Below are positions 1-10,623 of a DNA stretch of 64,000 nt, piece after piece. The notes under the pieces are model-generated. The model was not told the DNA's origin and did no database searches. It saw only the letters and a list, made by a program, of their open reading frames with translations. The translations under genes and the position numbers were made by a program. Positions within the stretch are counted from its first letter, which is position 1. Each line of letters opens with the position of its first letter. Source of the stretch: Alphaproteobacteria bacterium (GTDB taxonomy: Bacteria > Pseudomonadota > Alphaproteobacteria > Rickettsiales > UBA8987); the NCBI GenBank assembly GCA_030429625.1, contig JAUIFA010000002.1:1-64000 (forward strand), in the 5' to 3' direction.

Positions 1-51
1 GCGTATTGATATTTATACCTAATAAATTTCTTTGTAAATTAAAGTAGGATT

Positions 52-1580
<1,529 letters not shown>

Positions 1581-1960
1581 AAGGATAAAGCTTGGTTAAG
1601 AGTTTGTAATGTTTTAGTTTGGTGCTTTTTATGAGCGTAAGCGAATAAGTGAGCATTGAGCAAACCCGCCTTAGCGGCGGTGGAGCGTTATTAGACTCTT
1701 CTTAGCTATCACCTTACATACACAAGAATACGCCGTCTCCAATTCTATAAAATATCAAATCTACAATCTTAAATACACCACTCCATCATACACTCCGCCA
1801 TACAAAATTATCCCAATATAAAATCTAAAATAAATCTGGGTGTACAAATCTAAATATTACAATGGAATAATATAACTTCTTGAAACAGGGTAACGAAATT
1901 TCTTGTTTCGCCGTTTAAAATAGTTATAGTGACTAGATTCTAATTTTCGGGAGTTTATGT
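1581..1960. other. Intergenic region after 16S rRNA, no gene seen
   Basis: This 380-bp AT-rich stretch lies where the tRNA-Ile/tRNA-Ala/23S genes normally follow 16S. I see no tRNA cloverleaf and no start of a 23S gene. A short stem, CCGCC/GGCGG at 1666-1680, could help end rRNA transcription, but no T-run follows it. The rest holds only the promoter region of the next gene. Confidence 0.7.
1903..1930 (+). promoter_or_regulatory. Possible sigma-70 promoter of the symporter gene
   Basis: TTGTTT (1903-1908) and TATAGT (1925-1930) are separated by 16 bp and lie 30 bp before the start codon. A good Shine-Dalgarno-like CGGGAG follows at about 1948. Support is sequence resemblance only. Confidence 0.35.
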
Positions 1961-3262
1961 ATGAATCTGTCGGTTAAAATTCTAATATCTATGTTAATTG
2001 CGGCTGTTGTTGGTGTACTTATTAATAAAGCAGCAGGCGACGTTGCCTTTGTTCAGGACTATATATTAGGCAAGGGTGGATTCTTTGATGTGGTGGGTAC
2101 CATGTTTATCAAAGCATTGAAAATGTTGGTTGTCCCGCTTGTGTTCTGTTCATTAATTGGCGGAATTGCAGGAATGGACGATATGAAAATGCTTGGGCGC
2201 ACCGGCGGTAAGGCATTTGCTCTGTTTATGCTGACTACGGTGATTGCGATTGCGTTTGCATTAACCGCAGCGACTACCCTTGGTATTGGTGAAGGGTTTG
2301 ATGTGGGCAGTGCTGCTTCTACAGCAGTGACAGTCAACGAGGCTCCAGGCTTTGGACAGGTTTTAATCAACATTATCCCAGACAATATTTTGGGTGAAAT
2401 GGCCTCTGGCAATATGTTGGCGGTGATTTTTATTGCAATTATCATGGGTATATCGATTGCTCATTCAGGTAAACACGGGCAGCGTACGGCAAAAGTCATT
2501 GAAGACATGAACGAAGTGATTATGGCGCTGGTCAATATTGTAATGAACATGGCACCTTACGGTGTGTTCTGCCTAATGGCCAAAACATTTGCTGAACAAG
2601 GGCTAGAAGTATTTATCCCTATTATGGGTTATTTCTTGACAGTGGCCAGTGTTCTTATACTTCATTATTTAGGTACGTTCAGCGGCATATTTATTCTCGC
2701 GCGCTTGAATCCTATTACGTTTATTAAAAAGATGCGTAGCGTGGTTCTTTTTGCTTTTAGTACGGCCAGTTCAAATGCAACCATTCCAGTGACTTTACGT
2801 ACAGTTGAGGAACGTCTTGGTGCGGATAACTCTGTTGCAGCCTTTGTTGTGCCTCTTGGAGCGACCATTAACATGAACGGTACGGCAATTATGCAAGGGG
2901 TGGCAACGGTGTTTGTGGCCAATGCCTTTGGACACGATCTTTCCTTTATCGATTATTTAACGGTTATTGGGATGTCAGTTCTTGCTTCCATTGGTACGGC
3001 GGGTGTTCCCGGTGTTGGTTTGATCATGCTTGCCATGGTGTTCCAACAGGTCAATCTTCCTGTGGAAGGTATTGCGTTGATTATTGGTGTTGACCGCTTG
3101 CTTGATATGATGCGGACGGCGGTGAATGTCACGGGTGATGCAGCTACAACAGTCGTGGTTGCTAAGTCTGAAGGTAAGCTCAATATGGATGTTTATAATG
3201 ACCCAAAAGCGGGGATGTATGAGCCAATTGACGTTAATTCACACAAACATGATCTAAAATAA
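1961..3262 (+). CDS. Dicarboxylate/amino acid:cation symporter (DAACS family)
   Basis: Predicted inner-membrane secondary transporter of the GltP/DctA type, which takes up C4-dicarboxylates or acidic amino acids with sodium or protons. The 433-residue length is normal. Family hallmarks are present: a serine-rich hairpin ASSNATIPVTL (about residues 268-278), the NMNGTAI motif (about 306-312, usually NMDGTAI) and a C-terminal hairpin around GTAGVPGVG. The Asn in place of the usual Asp of NMDGT is seen in glutamate/neutral amino acid members and leaves the substrate open. The ATG follows CGGGAG. It is a single-gene unit between the 16S gene and a strong terminator. Confidence 0.93.
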   Translation: MNLSVKILISMLIAAVVGVLINKAAGDVAFVQDYILGKGGFFDVVGTMFIKALKMLVVPLVFCSLIGGIAGMDDMKMLGRTGGKAFALFMLTTVIAIAFALTAATTLGIGEGFDVGSAASTAVTVNEAPGFGQVLINIIPDNILGEMASGNMLAVIFIAIIMGISIAHSGKHGQRTAKVIEDMNEVIMALVNIVMNMAPYGVFCLMAKTFAEQGLEVFIPIMGYFLTVASVLILHYLGTFSGIFILARLNPITFIKKMRSVVLFAFSTASSNATIPVTLRTVEERLGADNSVAAFVVPLGATINMNGTAIMQGVATVFVANAFGHDLSFIDYLTVIGMSVLASIGTAGVPGVGLIMLAMVFQQVNLPVEGIALIIGVDRLLDMMRTAVNVTGDAATTVVVAKSEGKLNMDVYNDPKAGMYEPIDVNSHKHDLK

Positions 3263-3283
3263 TTAGACATTCGTACAAAAACA

Positions 3284-3320
3284 AAAAGGCTGCTAGGTGA
3301 ATATTTAGCAGCCTTTTTTT
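3284..3320 (+). terminator. Bidirectional rho-independent terminator
   Basis: AAAGGCTGCTA pairs with TAGCAGCCTTT across a nine-base loop and is followed by a T-run. The A-run before it makes the hairpin work on the minus strand as well. It lies between the convergent ends of the symporter gene and galU and should stop both transcripts. Confidence 0.92.
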
Positions 3321-3340
3321 ATGTTATGGCTTTGATTAAT

Positions 3341-4219
3341 TTAGACAATAAATTCTTTTAACATTCTTTCAATGTCGTGCTTCATATCGTCCCGTTTTAG
3401 CGCACAGGCGATGTTGGCTTGTAAGAATCCGCTTGGAGAACCACAATCGTAACGCTTGCCAACAAAGCGTATGCCAGAGGTTTTTGTGGTTTGAATCATT
3501 GTGTTAATGGAATCAGTCAACTGAATTTCCCCACCTTTGCCTTTTTGGCTTTTGCTAAGCAAATCAAAAATCTCCGGCTGTAAAATATAAGGCCCAGTGA
3601 TGGAGATGTTAGAAGGTGCATCGGCAGGGGCAGGTTTTTCGACCATGGATTTCACCTGAATCACATCACCGTCTTCGCTTTGGACATCAACAATGCCATA
3701 TTTGTCAGTATCTTCGGGAGCACAATCAGCCACACCCAAAACATTGCCTCCATTAGCATGGTAGAATTCAACCATAGTTTTAAGGAAAGGTTTTTCGGAT
3801 ACCATCATCTCATCGGGCAAAATCACCGCAAAGGCATTGTCTCCAATAAAATTTCTTGCGCAGTTGATCGCATGACCCAGCCCAAGAGGCTCTTGCTGGC
3901 GCACATAGGCAATGTTACCCGCTGGCGGCAGCCAATCTTTGGTGGCGGAAAGTAACGCATTTTTACCCTTTTCCTCTAAGGTGGATTGCAGCTCAAACGC
4001 ATGATCAAAATAGTTGCTGATGGTTTCTTTGTTACGTCCGGTGATAAAAATAAAATTCTCAATACCGGCTTCTTGTGCTTGTTCAAACGCATAGTGAATT
4101 AGTGGTTTGTCAACAATGGTCAGCATTTCTTTTGGAATGGCCTTGGTGGCGGGCAAAAAGCGTGTGCCTAGTCCGGCAACAGGAAATACGGCAGTTTTAA
4201 TTGGTCTGTAGGAAGTCAT
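3341..4219 (-). CDS. galU: UTP--glucose-1-phosphate uridylyltransferase
   Basis: Cytoplasmic enzyme making UDP-glucose from UTP and glucose-1-phosphate for envelope polysaccharide and glycolipid synthesis. The nucleotidyltransferase signature FPVAGLGTRFLPATKAIPKE lies at about residues 12-31, followed by QQEPLGLGHA and the metal-binding LPDEMM. The length of 292 is standard. The ATG follows a GAGGA ribosome site. It starts 7 bp after the purD stop on the same strand, so the two are probably co-transcribed, although their pathways are unrelated. Confidence 0.96.
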   Translation of the reverse strand: MTSYRPIKTAVFPVAGLGTRFLPATKAIPKEMLTIVDKPLIHYAFEQAQEAGIENFIFITGRNKETISNYFDHAFELQSTLEEKGKNALLSATKDWLPPAGNIAYVRQQEPLGLGHAINCARNFIGDNAFAVILPDEMMVSEKPFLKTMVEFYHANGGNVLGVADCAPEDTDKYGIVDVQSEDGDVIQVKSMVEKPAPADAPSNISITGPYILQPEIFDLLSKSQKGKGGEIQLTDSINTMIQTTKTSGIRFVGKRYDCGSPSGFLQANIACALKRDDMKHDIERMLKEFIV

Positions 4220-4226
4220 ATTGTCC

Positions 4227-5504
4227 TCATTTTTTTAAACGTTCTACGGCGCGCCAGCCAATATCCCTACGGCAGAAACCGTTGTTCCAGTCGATAAGAT
4301 CCACAGCTTGATAGGCTTTTTTCTGTGCGGCAGCTACGTCTTTACCCAACGCAGTAACGCCCAAAACACGCCCGCCGGTGGCCAGCAGCCTATTACCCTG
4401 ATATTTGGTTCCGGCATGGTAAATAATGGTGTCTGGCAACAATTCTGCTACTTCAAGGTTTTTAATCTCCGTATCTTTTTCATAAGAACCAGGATAGCCT
4501 TTGGAAGCCATTACCACACATAGGGCGGTATCTTTTTTGAATGTGATGGTTACTTCATCGAGTTTCTTATCGCAGGCAGCCAACAAAATTGGTAGAATAT
4601 CACAATCAAGACGTGCCATGAGAACCTGACATTCTGGATCACCAAAACGCACGTTAAATTCAAGCAATTTTGCTTCCCCGTCTTTAATCATGACACCGGC
4701 AAAGAGAACACCTACATAAGGATTTCCATCATCTGCCATGCCTTTGATAAAGGGATTAATGATGGTATCCATAATCTGTTGGTGGATGACGTCGGTGACC
4801 ACGGGTGCGGGAGCGTAGGTGCCCATTCCACCGGTATTAGGGCCTGTGTCGCCTTCGCCCACAGCTTTGTGGTCTTGGGCAGAACCAAAGGCAATGGCAT
4901 TTTGTCCATCACAAATGGCAAAGAAGCTAGCCTCTTCCCCGTAAAGAAATTCTTCAATAACAATCTTTTTTCCGGATTCACCGAAGCGACCTTCAAACAT
5001 TTCATCAATGGCCTGATAAGCTTCGGTTTCAGTTTGTGCCATAATGACACCTTTTCCGGCCGCCAGCCCATCGGTTTTGATCACAATCGGTGCGCCTTTT
5101 TCATAGACATAATTTTTGGCGGCAACTGGATCATTAAAATTGGCATATTGTGCGGTGTTGAGTTGGTATTTCTTAGCGCAATCTTTCATAAATTGTTTTG
5201 AACCTTCAATTTTTGCCGCAGCGGCACTGGGACCAAAAGTCTTAATACCCGCCTTAGTAAGAAAGTCAGCCATGCCTGCAACCAAAGGATCTTCCGGCCC
5301 AATAATCACCAGCCCGATGTGGTGTGAGGTACAAAAATCGGCTATTTGAGAAAAATCCTTGATGTCTATTTCTGCTTTGATGGCAATTTTATTGATTCCG
5401 CCATTACCAGGAGCGGCATAGATTTTCCCCACTGACGGAGATTTATTCAACGCATAGACAAGGGCATGTTCACGCCCACCAGAACCAATGACTAATATGT
5501 GCAT
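4227..5504 (-). CDS. purD: Phosphoribosylamine--glycine ligase (GAR synthetase)
   Basis: Second step of purine synthesis: ATP-dependent joining of glycine to phosphoribosylamine. The protein opens with the N-domain signature VIGSGGREHAL, and an ATP-grasp fold follows (KTDGLAAGKGV at about 143-153, GPNTGGMGTYAP at about 220-231, FNVRFGDPECQ near 284-294). The length of 425 is typical. The promoter must lie in the 80-bp gap shared with divergently transcribed xseA. The ribosome site is weak. De novo purine synthesis argues against a highly reduced parasite. Confidence 0.97.
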   Translation of the reverse strand: MHILVIGSGGREHALVYALNKSPSVGKIYAAPGNGGINKIAIKAEIDIKDFSQIADFCTSHHIGLVIIGPEDPLVAGMADFLTKAGIKTFGPSAAAAKIEGSKQFMKDCAKKYQLNTAQYANFNDPVAAKNYVYEKGAPIVIKTDGLAAGKGVIMAQTETEAYQAIDEMFEGRFGESGKKIVIEEFLYGEEASFFAICDGQNAIAFGSAQDHKAVGEGDTGPNTGGMGTYAPAPVVTDVIHQQIMDTIINPFIKGMADDGNPYVGVLFAGVMIKDGEAKLLEFNVRFGDPECQVLMARLDCDILPILLAACDKKLDEVTITFKKDTALCVVMASKGYPGSYEKDTEIKNLEVAELLPDTIIYHAGTKYQGNRLLATGGRVLGVTALGKDVAAAQKKAYQAVDLIDWNNGFCRRDIGWRAVERLKK

Positions 5505-5584
5505 ATGTTTTTAATCCGTTTACCTATTGATGGTTTATGGTTGATGATTTATAGTTTTAAAACAAACAAAAAGCAAGAAAGCGA

Positions 5585-6982
5585 ATGGAAAAAACAAATC
5601 AGACTACCCTAACCGTTTCTCAAGTGTCACAATCTATTAAAAGGACGGTAGAAGATAATTATTCCTATGTGCGCGTGCGTGGGGAGCTTTCAGGTACAAA
5701 ACGTGCGGCTAGCGGGCATATTTACTTTAATTTAAAAGACGATAATGCAGTACTTAACGGGATTTGCTGGAAAGGGGTGGCGGCCAACGTCACCTTTGAT
5801 ATGGAAGATGGGCTGGAAGTCATTTGTGTGGGAAAAATTACCACCTATCCCGGGCGGTCAAATTACCAGATTGTAATAGATTCGATTGAAATTGCCGGGG
5901 AAGGAGCCTTGATGGCGCTATTGGAAAAGCGCAAAAAACAATTTGCTACTGAGGGGCTTTTTGATGAGAGTCGAAAACAGCCCTTGCCTTTTATGCCACA
6001 AATTATCGGGGTGGTGACCTCGTCCACTGGTGCGGTCATCCGTGATATTTTGCACCGCATTGAGGAGCGTTTTCCCGTTCGGGTTATTATTTGGCCGGTC
6101 TTGGTACAGGGTGATGGGGCAAAAGAGCAAATTGCACAGGCCATTGACGGGTTTAATCATCTCAGCGAGCATGATGAAGTGCCTCGGCCAGATCTGCTCA
6201 TTGTGGCAAGAGGGGGTGGTTCGTTAGAGGATTTATGGGCATTTAATGAAGAAATTGTGGTGCGTGCGGCGGCCAATTCTAAAATACCCCTGATTTCGGC
6301 GGTGGGGCATGAAACCGATACCACTCTGATTGATTATGTGTCGGACAGAAGAGCGCCTACTCCTACTGGGGCGGCAGAAATAGCCGTGCCAGTGCGTGCG
6401 GAATGGATTGCTACGGTTCTGGATTATGCCGGTCGTTTATATGGGGCTGTTTCACGGTTTCTTGACGACAGATATGTTCTTGTGCAGGCCAGAGCAGGAG
6501 GGCTAATTACCCCAAAGCAGATGATGGAAAACATCACTCAGCGTTTGGACGATTGGGTGGGTAGGTTTTATGACACGGCACCCAATTTATTTGCACAAAA
6601 ACAGCATAAGATTCAAATTCTGGCAGGAAAAATCATCAGTCCGGTGCAAAAACTTGAAACAATGAGTGAGCAATTAAAAGGTTGGGTTGGCCGGTTGCGC
6701 CCGACAAAAATACTGCATGAAATTGAAATGATGGAGCAGAAATTGTCTACTCAGGCACAGTTGCTAGAGAGCTATCACTACAAAAAAGTGTTGGCGCGTG
6801 GCTTTGCTTTGGTGCGCTCGCAGCAAGACGGACAATTGGTTACGTCCGCATCATCCGCATTGGACAATATGGTCATTGAAATTGAATTCTCAGACGGAAT
6901 TAAAAAGGCGAAGATTGGTAAGAGTGAGAAGAAAAACCTCTCAAAACGTAACACAGAAGACAATCAAGGAAATTTATTTTAG
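5585..6982 (+). CDS. xseA: Exodeoxyribonuclease VII large subunit
   Basis: Catalytic subunit of ExoVII, which degrades single-stranded DNA to oligonucleotides in repair. The N-terminal OB-fold nucleic-acid-binding domain covers about residues 8-105. The nuclease domain follows with [27 protein letters not shown] and the conserved [22 protein letters not shown] region. The length of 465 is normal, with a coiled-coil-rich C-terminus. It is divergent from purD. Its stop codon overlaps the end of a small minus-strand ORF. The small subunit xseB is not next to it. Confidence 0.96.
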   Translation: MEKTNQTTLTVSQVSQSIKRTVEDNYSYVRVRGELSGTKRAASGHIYFNLKDDNAVLNGICWKGVAANVTFDMEDGLEVICVGKITTYPGRSNYQIVIDSIEIAGEGALMALLEKRKKQFATEGLFDESRKQPLPFMPQIIGVVTSSTGAVIRDILHRIEERFPVRVIIWPVLVQGDGAKEQIAQAIDGFNHLSEHDEVPRPDLLIVARGGGSLEDLWAFNEEIVVRAAANSKIPLISAVGHETDTTLIDYVSDRRAPTPTGAAEIAVPVRAEWIATVLDYAGRLYGAVSRFLDDRYVLVQARAGGLITPKQMMENITQRLDDWVGRFYDTAPNLFAQKQHKIQILAGKIISPVQKLETMSEQLKGWVGRLRPTKILHEIEMMEQKLSTQAQLLESYHYKKVLARGFALVRSQQDGQLVTSASSALDNMVIEIEFSDGIKKAKIGKSEKKNLSKRNTEDNQGNLF

Positions 6983-7128
6983 CCACGACTTGGGCCAGTA
7001 TCGGGTTCATTATTTCTTCCTACCATTTCAACATGGCCATCCGTTTGAGAAAGAGCCGCCGTCTGTTCCCGAGGAAAAGAACTGACCAACATACCAGAGA
7101 CTAATTTACCGTTCAAATCTATATCCAT
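6979..7128 (-). CDS. Small hypothetical protein, 49 residues
   Basis: This ORF runs ATG to TAA, starting [14 protein letters not shown] and ending GPSRG. It has no transmembrane segment, cysteine or recognisable domain. AGGA lies 11 nt before the ATG. A CtrA-like box (7179-7194) followed by an AT-rich -10 region lies about 35-65 bp upstream, with the same layout as the promoters at 54.7 and 55.9 kb, which supports a real gene. It converges on xseA and overlaps its last four bases. I do not recognise the product. Confidence 0.45.
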   Translation of the reverse strand: MDIDLNGKLVSGMLVSSFPREQTAALSQTDGHVEMVGRNNEPDTGPSRG

Positions 7129-7178
7129 AACTCTTCGTTCCTACAACCCCTTAATCACTACAATATATCACATAAATA

Positions 7179-7194
7179 GTAAACAAATAGTTAA
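7179..7194 (-). promoter_or_regulatory. CtrA-like box upstream of the 49-residue ORF
   Basis: Read on the minus strand the site is TTAACTATTTGTTTAC, one mismatch from TTAA-N7-TTAAC, and it shares the ATTTG spacer core with the box at 55904. An AT-rich -10-like element follows 10-11 nt later. On the plus strand it reads TAAA-N7-TTAAC, so it could also act on the gene at 7294. Confidence 0.45.
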
Positions 7195-7293
7195 CGTTTC
7201 TAATAAATATTTTTAAACAGGGATATTTTTTAGATGCTTTAGCAGCCAAAAACCAATATAATGCTTGAAAAATAAGCAAAAGAAGAAAGTCAG

Positions 7294-8064
7294 ATGGATG
7301 AAATTATTTTAACGATATTACAATATATGTTGGTCATTGGCATAGGGCTAGGTTGTGGAAGTTATGCTACTATGCCCTATTATCGGTTGCCTAATGGAGA
7401 GGCCTGCGCGGGGAAGTGGATAGGCAAAAAATCCCATTGCACCCAATGCAATCATCAGCTACGTACACGTGATCTGGTGCCGGTATTTAACTGGCTTTTA
7501 ACGCGCGGGAAGTGTCAATTTTGTGGATATAAGATCAATCCGGTGTATTTTTTCATCGAACTGAGCGTTACCATTCTGTCCGTTCTAATTTTTACCCGTT
7601 TTGGCATGAAAGACCTGCATTTATATATGATGGTTCTGGGGTTGGCGACCTGTATGGTGATATTAACGGCCATTGAATATAGTTTTCGCAAAGGGGCGGA
7701 TCAGGTTTTGGTGGTGGTCGTAGTTTTTGCGTTTCTCTATAGCTCGCCTGATCAGTTTAATGACATGATTATTACCTTCACCACTGCTTCAGTCATTGGT
7801 TTGGCTTATGCGCATTCCTATGAAAATATTTATAAGGTTAAAACACCCAGGTTTGATTATGTAAAGTTATTTGCTATCAGCGGGTTTTGGTTGCCATACC
7901 ATCAGCTTTTTGTTCATCTTGGTCTGGTGGTTGTGTTGTGCGGAATTATTTTCGTGCTTCATAAAATAAAGAATAGTGAAAAATCAGTGCCTTATGGCTA
8001 TGCTTTAACGGTGTCTTTGATGGTAAATGTGCTGTACCCCAATTGGTACAACCTACTGTTTTAA
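7294..8064 (+). CDS. Degenerate prepilin-peptidase (A24) paralogue
   Basis: This polytopic inner-membrane protein of 256 residues keeps the N-terminal domain of type IV prepilin peptidases, with two CxxC pairs (CTQC at about 49-52, CQFC at about 74-77) around LVPVFNWLLTRGKC. The protease half is eroded. The first catalytic Asp (AIDFEHYIIPD in the paralogue at 16435-17226) is replaced by Glu in AIEYSFRKGAD. The GxGD motif (GLGDVK in the paralogue) is PRFDYVK, which puts Tyr at the catalytic Asp position. It is probably not a protease. It might keep the methylase or zinc-binding half, or act as a scaffold. The reading frame is intact, so it is not a pseudogene. Confidence 0.75.
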   Translation: MDEIILTILQYMLVIGIGLGCGSYATMPYYRLPNGEACAGKWIGKKSHCTQCNHQLRTRDLVPVFNWLLTRGKCQFCGYKINPVYFFIELSVTILSVLIFTRFGMKDLHLYMMVLGLATCMVILTAIEYSFRKGADQVLVVVVVFAFLYSSPDQFNDMIITFTTASVIGLAYAHSYENIYKVKTPRFDYVKLFAISGFWLPYHQLFVHLGLVVVLCGIIFVLHKIKNSEKSVPYGYALTVSLMVNVLYPNWYNLLF

Positions 8065-8065
8065 G

Positions 8066-8092
8066 AAATATTTCAAAAAATAATATTTTTTT
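8066..8092 (+). terminator. Weak AT-rich hairpin with T-run
   Basis: AAATATT and AATATTT can pair and are followed by further T residues just after the stop codon of the 256-residue membrane protein. The stem holds no G-C pairs, so termination is uncertain. Confidence 0.3.
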
Positions 8093-8102
8093 GTCCTAAC
8101 GG

Positions 8103-8134
8103 GTTGAAATATATCCGTCCGATTCCTATATCAG
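8103..8134 (+). promoter_or_regulatory. Heat-shock (RpoH/sigma-32) promoter of dnaK
   Basis: GTTG (8103-8106), an 18-bp spacer and CCTATATCAG (8125-8134) match the alphaproteobacterial sigma-32 consensus CTTG-N17/18-CYTATNTNNG at every defined base except the first. It lies about 74 bp before the dnaK start. dnaK, the J-protein gene and dnaJ downstream would all be heat-inducible from it. Confidence 0.7.
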
Positions 8135-8207
8135 TCTTACGGAAATATATAATGGCATTGAGGTGTCGATTTTGAATGATATTTAGTGTTTGTTTAAGGA
8201 GCTAAAA

Positions 8208-10145
8208 ATGGCAAAAGTTATTGGAATTGACCTTGGTACAACGAATTCATGCGTTGCATTGATGGACGGTAAAGAACCAAAGGTAATTGAAAATTCAGAA
8301 GGCAGAAGGACGACTCCTTCCATTGTGGCCTTTACCGAAGCCGGTGAACAGCTGGTGGGGGAATCTGCAAAACGTCAGGCGGTAACAAATCCGCATAATA
8401 CATTGTTTGCAATCAAACGTTTGATTGGCCGTCAATTTAAAGATCCTGCCACGCAAGAAGACATGAAAGTTGTCCCTTACGAAATTATTGAAGCGGAAAA
8501 TGGGGATGCGTGGGTTCGTGCTGGTGGTCAGGAGCTTTCTCCTAGTCAGGTAAGTGCCAAGATCCTACAGAAAATGAAAGAAACGGCTGAAAGCTACCTT
8601 GGAACTACGGTAGAAAAAGCGGTGGTAACTGTTCCCGCGTATTTTAACGACGCGCAACGTCAGGCAACCAAAGACGCGGGAAAGATTGCCGGTCTTGAGG
8701 TTCTTCGGGTAATTAATGAGCCGACTGCTGCGGCTCTTGCCTATGGTTTGGATAAAAAACAGGCAAAATCCATTGCTGTATATGATCTTGGTGGTGGTAC
8801 GTTTGATATTTCCATCCTAGAAATTGGTGATGGTGTGTTTGAAGTAAAATCTACCTCCGGTGATACATTCTTGGGCGGTGAAGATTTTGATATGATTCTT
8901 CTGGATTATTTGGCAGAACATTTCAAAAAAGAGCAGGGCGTTGATCTTAAGAAGGATCCTTTGGCCTTGACCCGTTTGAAAGAAGCTGCTGAAAAAGCTA
9001 AGATTGAACTTTCTTCTGCCAAAGAAACAGAAATCAATCTGCCGTATATTACTGCTGATTCCAGTGGGCCTAAACACTTGAATATGAAGCTTTCCCGCTC
9101 TAAGTTTGAGAGCATGGTGGAGGGTTTGATTGAAAGAACAATTAAGCCATGTCAAAAAGCACTTAAGGATGCGGGTTTCTCAAAAGATGAAATTGAGGAA
9201 GTGGTTCTGGTTGGTGGTATGACACGTATGCCAAAAATCCAAGAAAAAGTAAAAGAATTTTTTGGTAGAGAGCCACATAAAGGCGTTAATCCAGATGAAG
9301 TGGTGGCCATTGGTGCAGCGATACAGGCCGGTGTGCTGCAAGGAGATGTCAACGACGTATTGTTGTTGGATGTAACCCCACTTTCATTGGGTATTGAAAC
9401 GCTTGGTGGTGTGTTTACTCGCCTGATTGAGCGTAATACCACGATTCCAACCAAGAAAAGTCAGGTATTCTCAACAGCAGAGGACAATCAGTCTGCGGTG
9501 ACCATTCGTGTCTTCCAGGGTGAACGGGAATTGGCGGCAGAAAACAAATTGCTAGGACAGTTTAATTTGGAAAACATACCTCCTTCTGCCCGTGGCGTGC
9601 CACAAATTGAGGTCACATTTGATATTGATGCCAATGGTATCGTTAATGTATCTGCCAAAGATAAGGCCACTGGTAAAGAGCAGCAAGTGACGATTCAGGC
9701 ATCTGGCGGGCTTTCTGAAGAAGATATTGAAAGAATGGTACGTGAGGCGGAAGAACATGCAGAAGATGACAAAAAATTACGTGATATGGTGGAGGCACGT
9801 AATCAGGCTGATGGTATAATTTATTCGACAGAGAAAGCACTTGAAGAATATGGTGATTCTGTGGGTGAAGCTGAGAAAAAATCAATTGAAGATGCGGTAG
9901 CTAAGCTAAAAGATGTACTTGAAGGCGATAATATTGCTGCAATAAAACAGGCAACACAAGATCTTACAGAAGTATCTATCAAATTGGGTGAAGCGGTTTA
10001 TCGTGATAAGGAAGGCAGTGCAGATGCTTCAGACGGTTCTGGTAAAGATAATTCTGAAGACAAAGAACAGGTTGTAGATGCTGAGTTTGAGGAAGTCGAT
10101 GGAGAAAACGAGGATGACGGTGACGATAAAAAAGAGGCAAGTTAA
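8208..10145 (+). CDS. dnaK: Molecular chaperone DnaK (Hsp70)
   Basis: ATP-driven cytoplasmic chaperone that works with DnaJ and GrpE on unfolded proteins. The start is placed at [15 protein letters not shown] because AAGGAG lies just before it; an upstream in-frame ATG at 8190 would add six residues before the conserved N-terminus. The ATPase domain carries [25 protein letters not shown] and [12 protein letters not shown]. The substrate domain follows [14 protein letters not shown], and the tail is acidic. At 645 residues it is a normal DnaK. dnaJ follows after one intervening gene. Confidence 0.98.
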   Translation: MAKVIGIDLGTTNSCVALMDGKEPKVIENSEGRRTTPSIVAFTEAGEQLVGESAKRQAVTNPHNTLFAIKRLIGRQFKDPATQEDMKVVPYEIIEAENGDAWVRAGGQELSPSQVSAKILQKMKETAESYLGTTVEKAVVTVPAYFNDAQRQATKDAGKIAGLEVLRVINEPTAAALAYGLDKKQAKSIAVYDLGGGTFDISILEIGDGVFEVKSTSGDTFLGGEDFDMILLDYLAEHFKKEQGVDLKKDPLALTRLKEAAEKAKIELSSAKETEINLPYITADSSGPKHLNMKLSRSKFESMVEGLIERTIKPCQKALKDAGFSKDEIEEVVLVGGMTRMPKIQEKVKEFFGREPHKGVNPDEVVAIGAAIQAGVLQGDVNDVLLLDVTPLSLGIETLGGVFTRLIERNTTIPTKKSQVFSTAEDNQSAVTIRVFQGERELAAENKLLGQFNLENIPPSARGVPQIEVTFDIDANGIVNVSAKDKATGKEQQVTIQASGGLSEEDIERMVREAEEHAEDDKKLRDMVEARNQADGIIYSTEKALEEYGDSVGEAEKKSIEDAVAKLKDVLEGDNIAAIKQATQDLTEVSIKLGEAVYRDKEGSADASDGSGKDNSEDKEQVVDAEFEEVDGENEDDGDDKKEAS

Positions 10146-10194
10146 AAAGTGAAATATGCTTGAATAATTCTATTATTGGTAGTATCCCCGAAAC

Positions 10195-10596
10195 ATGGAG
10201 GACGCATATAAAATACTAAACTTACCTGCTGGAGCTGATCGAATGGCTGTTCGTGAGGCGTATTACACGCTTGCCAAGAAATATCATCCGGACAGAAATG
10301 TGGGCGATAAAGAGGCCGAAGAAAGGTTTCGTGAGGTTAATAATGCGTACACCCAAGTCAGTAAAGCCATTTTGCGCTATTGTGATTTGTTAGGGGTAAC
10401 ATCAAATTCTAGCAATGCTGAGATAGGGCGGGCTTATACTATTATCTGTGAGAAATATAAGGCAAATAAAGGTAAGACCTCTCAAATATCGGAAGATTAT
10501 ATGAGAGAAGTTGATATAGCATATAGGTTTCTCAGTGGCAGTACAAAAACGAAAAAAACATCAGCGGATGCTTACGATGCCTATGATGGATGGTAG
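10195..10596 (+). CDS. Small J-domain protein with a second, HPD-less J-like half
   Basis: Residues 1-60 form a J domain (DAYKILNL, KKYHPDRN with HPD at 31-33, FREVNNAY), which would stimulate the DnaK ATPase. Residues about 62-116 look like a second J domain: RYCDLLGVTSNSSNAEIGRAY, a basic stretch KYKANKGK where HPD should be, and REVDIAYRFL. The second copy lacks HPD and cannot activate Hsp70 in the usual way. There is no G/F region, zinc finger or client-binding domain. It lies between dnaK and dnaJ in the same direction (28 bp to dnaJ), so it is probably part of the heat-shock operon. The ATG has no clear ribosome site, but the J domain begins right there. Confidence 0.8.
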   Translation: MEDAYKILNLPAGADRMAVREAYYTLAKKYHPDRNVGDKEAEERFREVNNAYTQVSKAILRYCDLLGVTSNSSNAEIGRAYTIICEKYKANKGKTSQISEDYMREVDIAYRFLSGSTKTKKTSADAYDAYDGW

Positions 10597-10623
10597 TATA
10601 ATATTTTGAGGAACGTGATTTAA

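Noticed and set aside
1581-1960. tRNA-Ile or tRNA-Ala after the 16S gene
   Set aside because: No GTTCRA-type T-loop with pairing arms and no acceptor stem could be found in this stretch.
4712-5201. Overlapping frames opposite and within purD
   Set aside because: Both are shadows of a well-conserved gene and show no independent coding signal.
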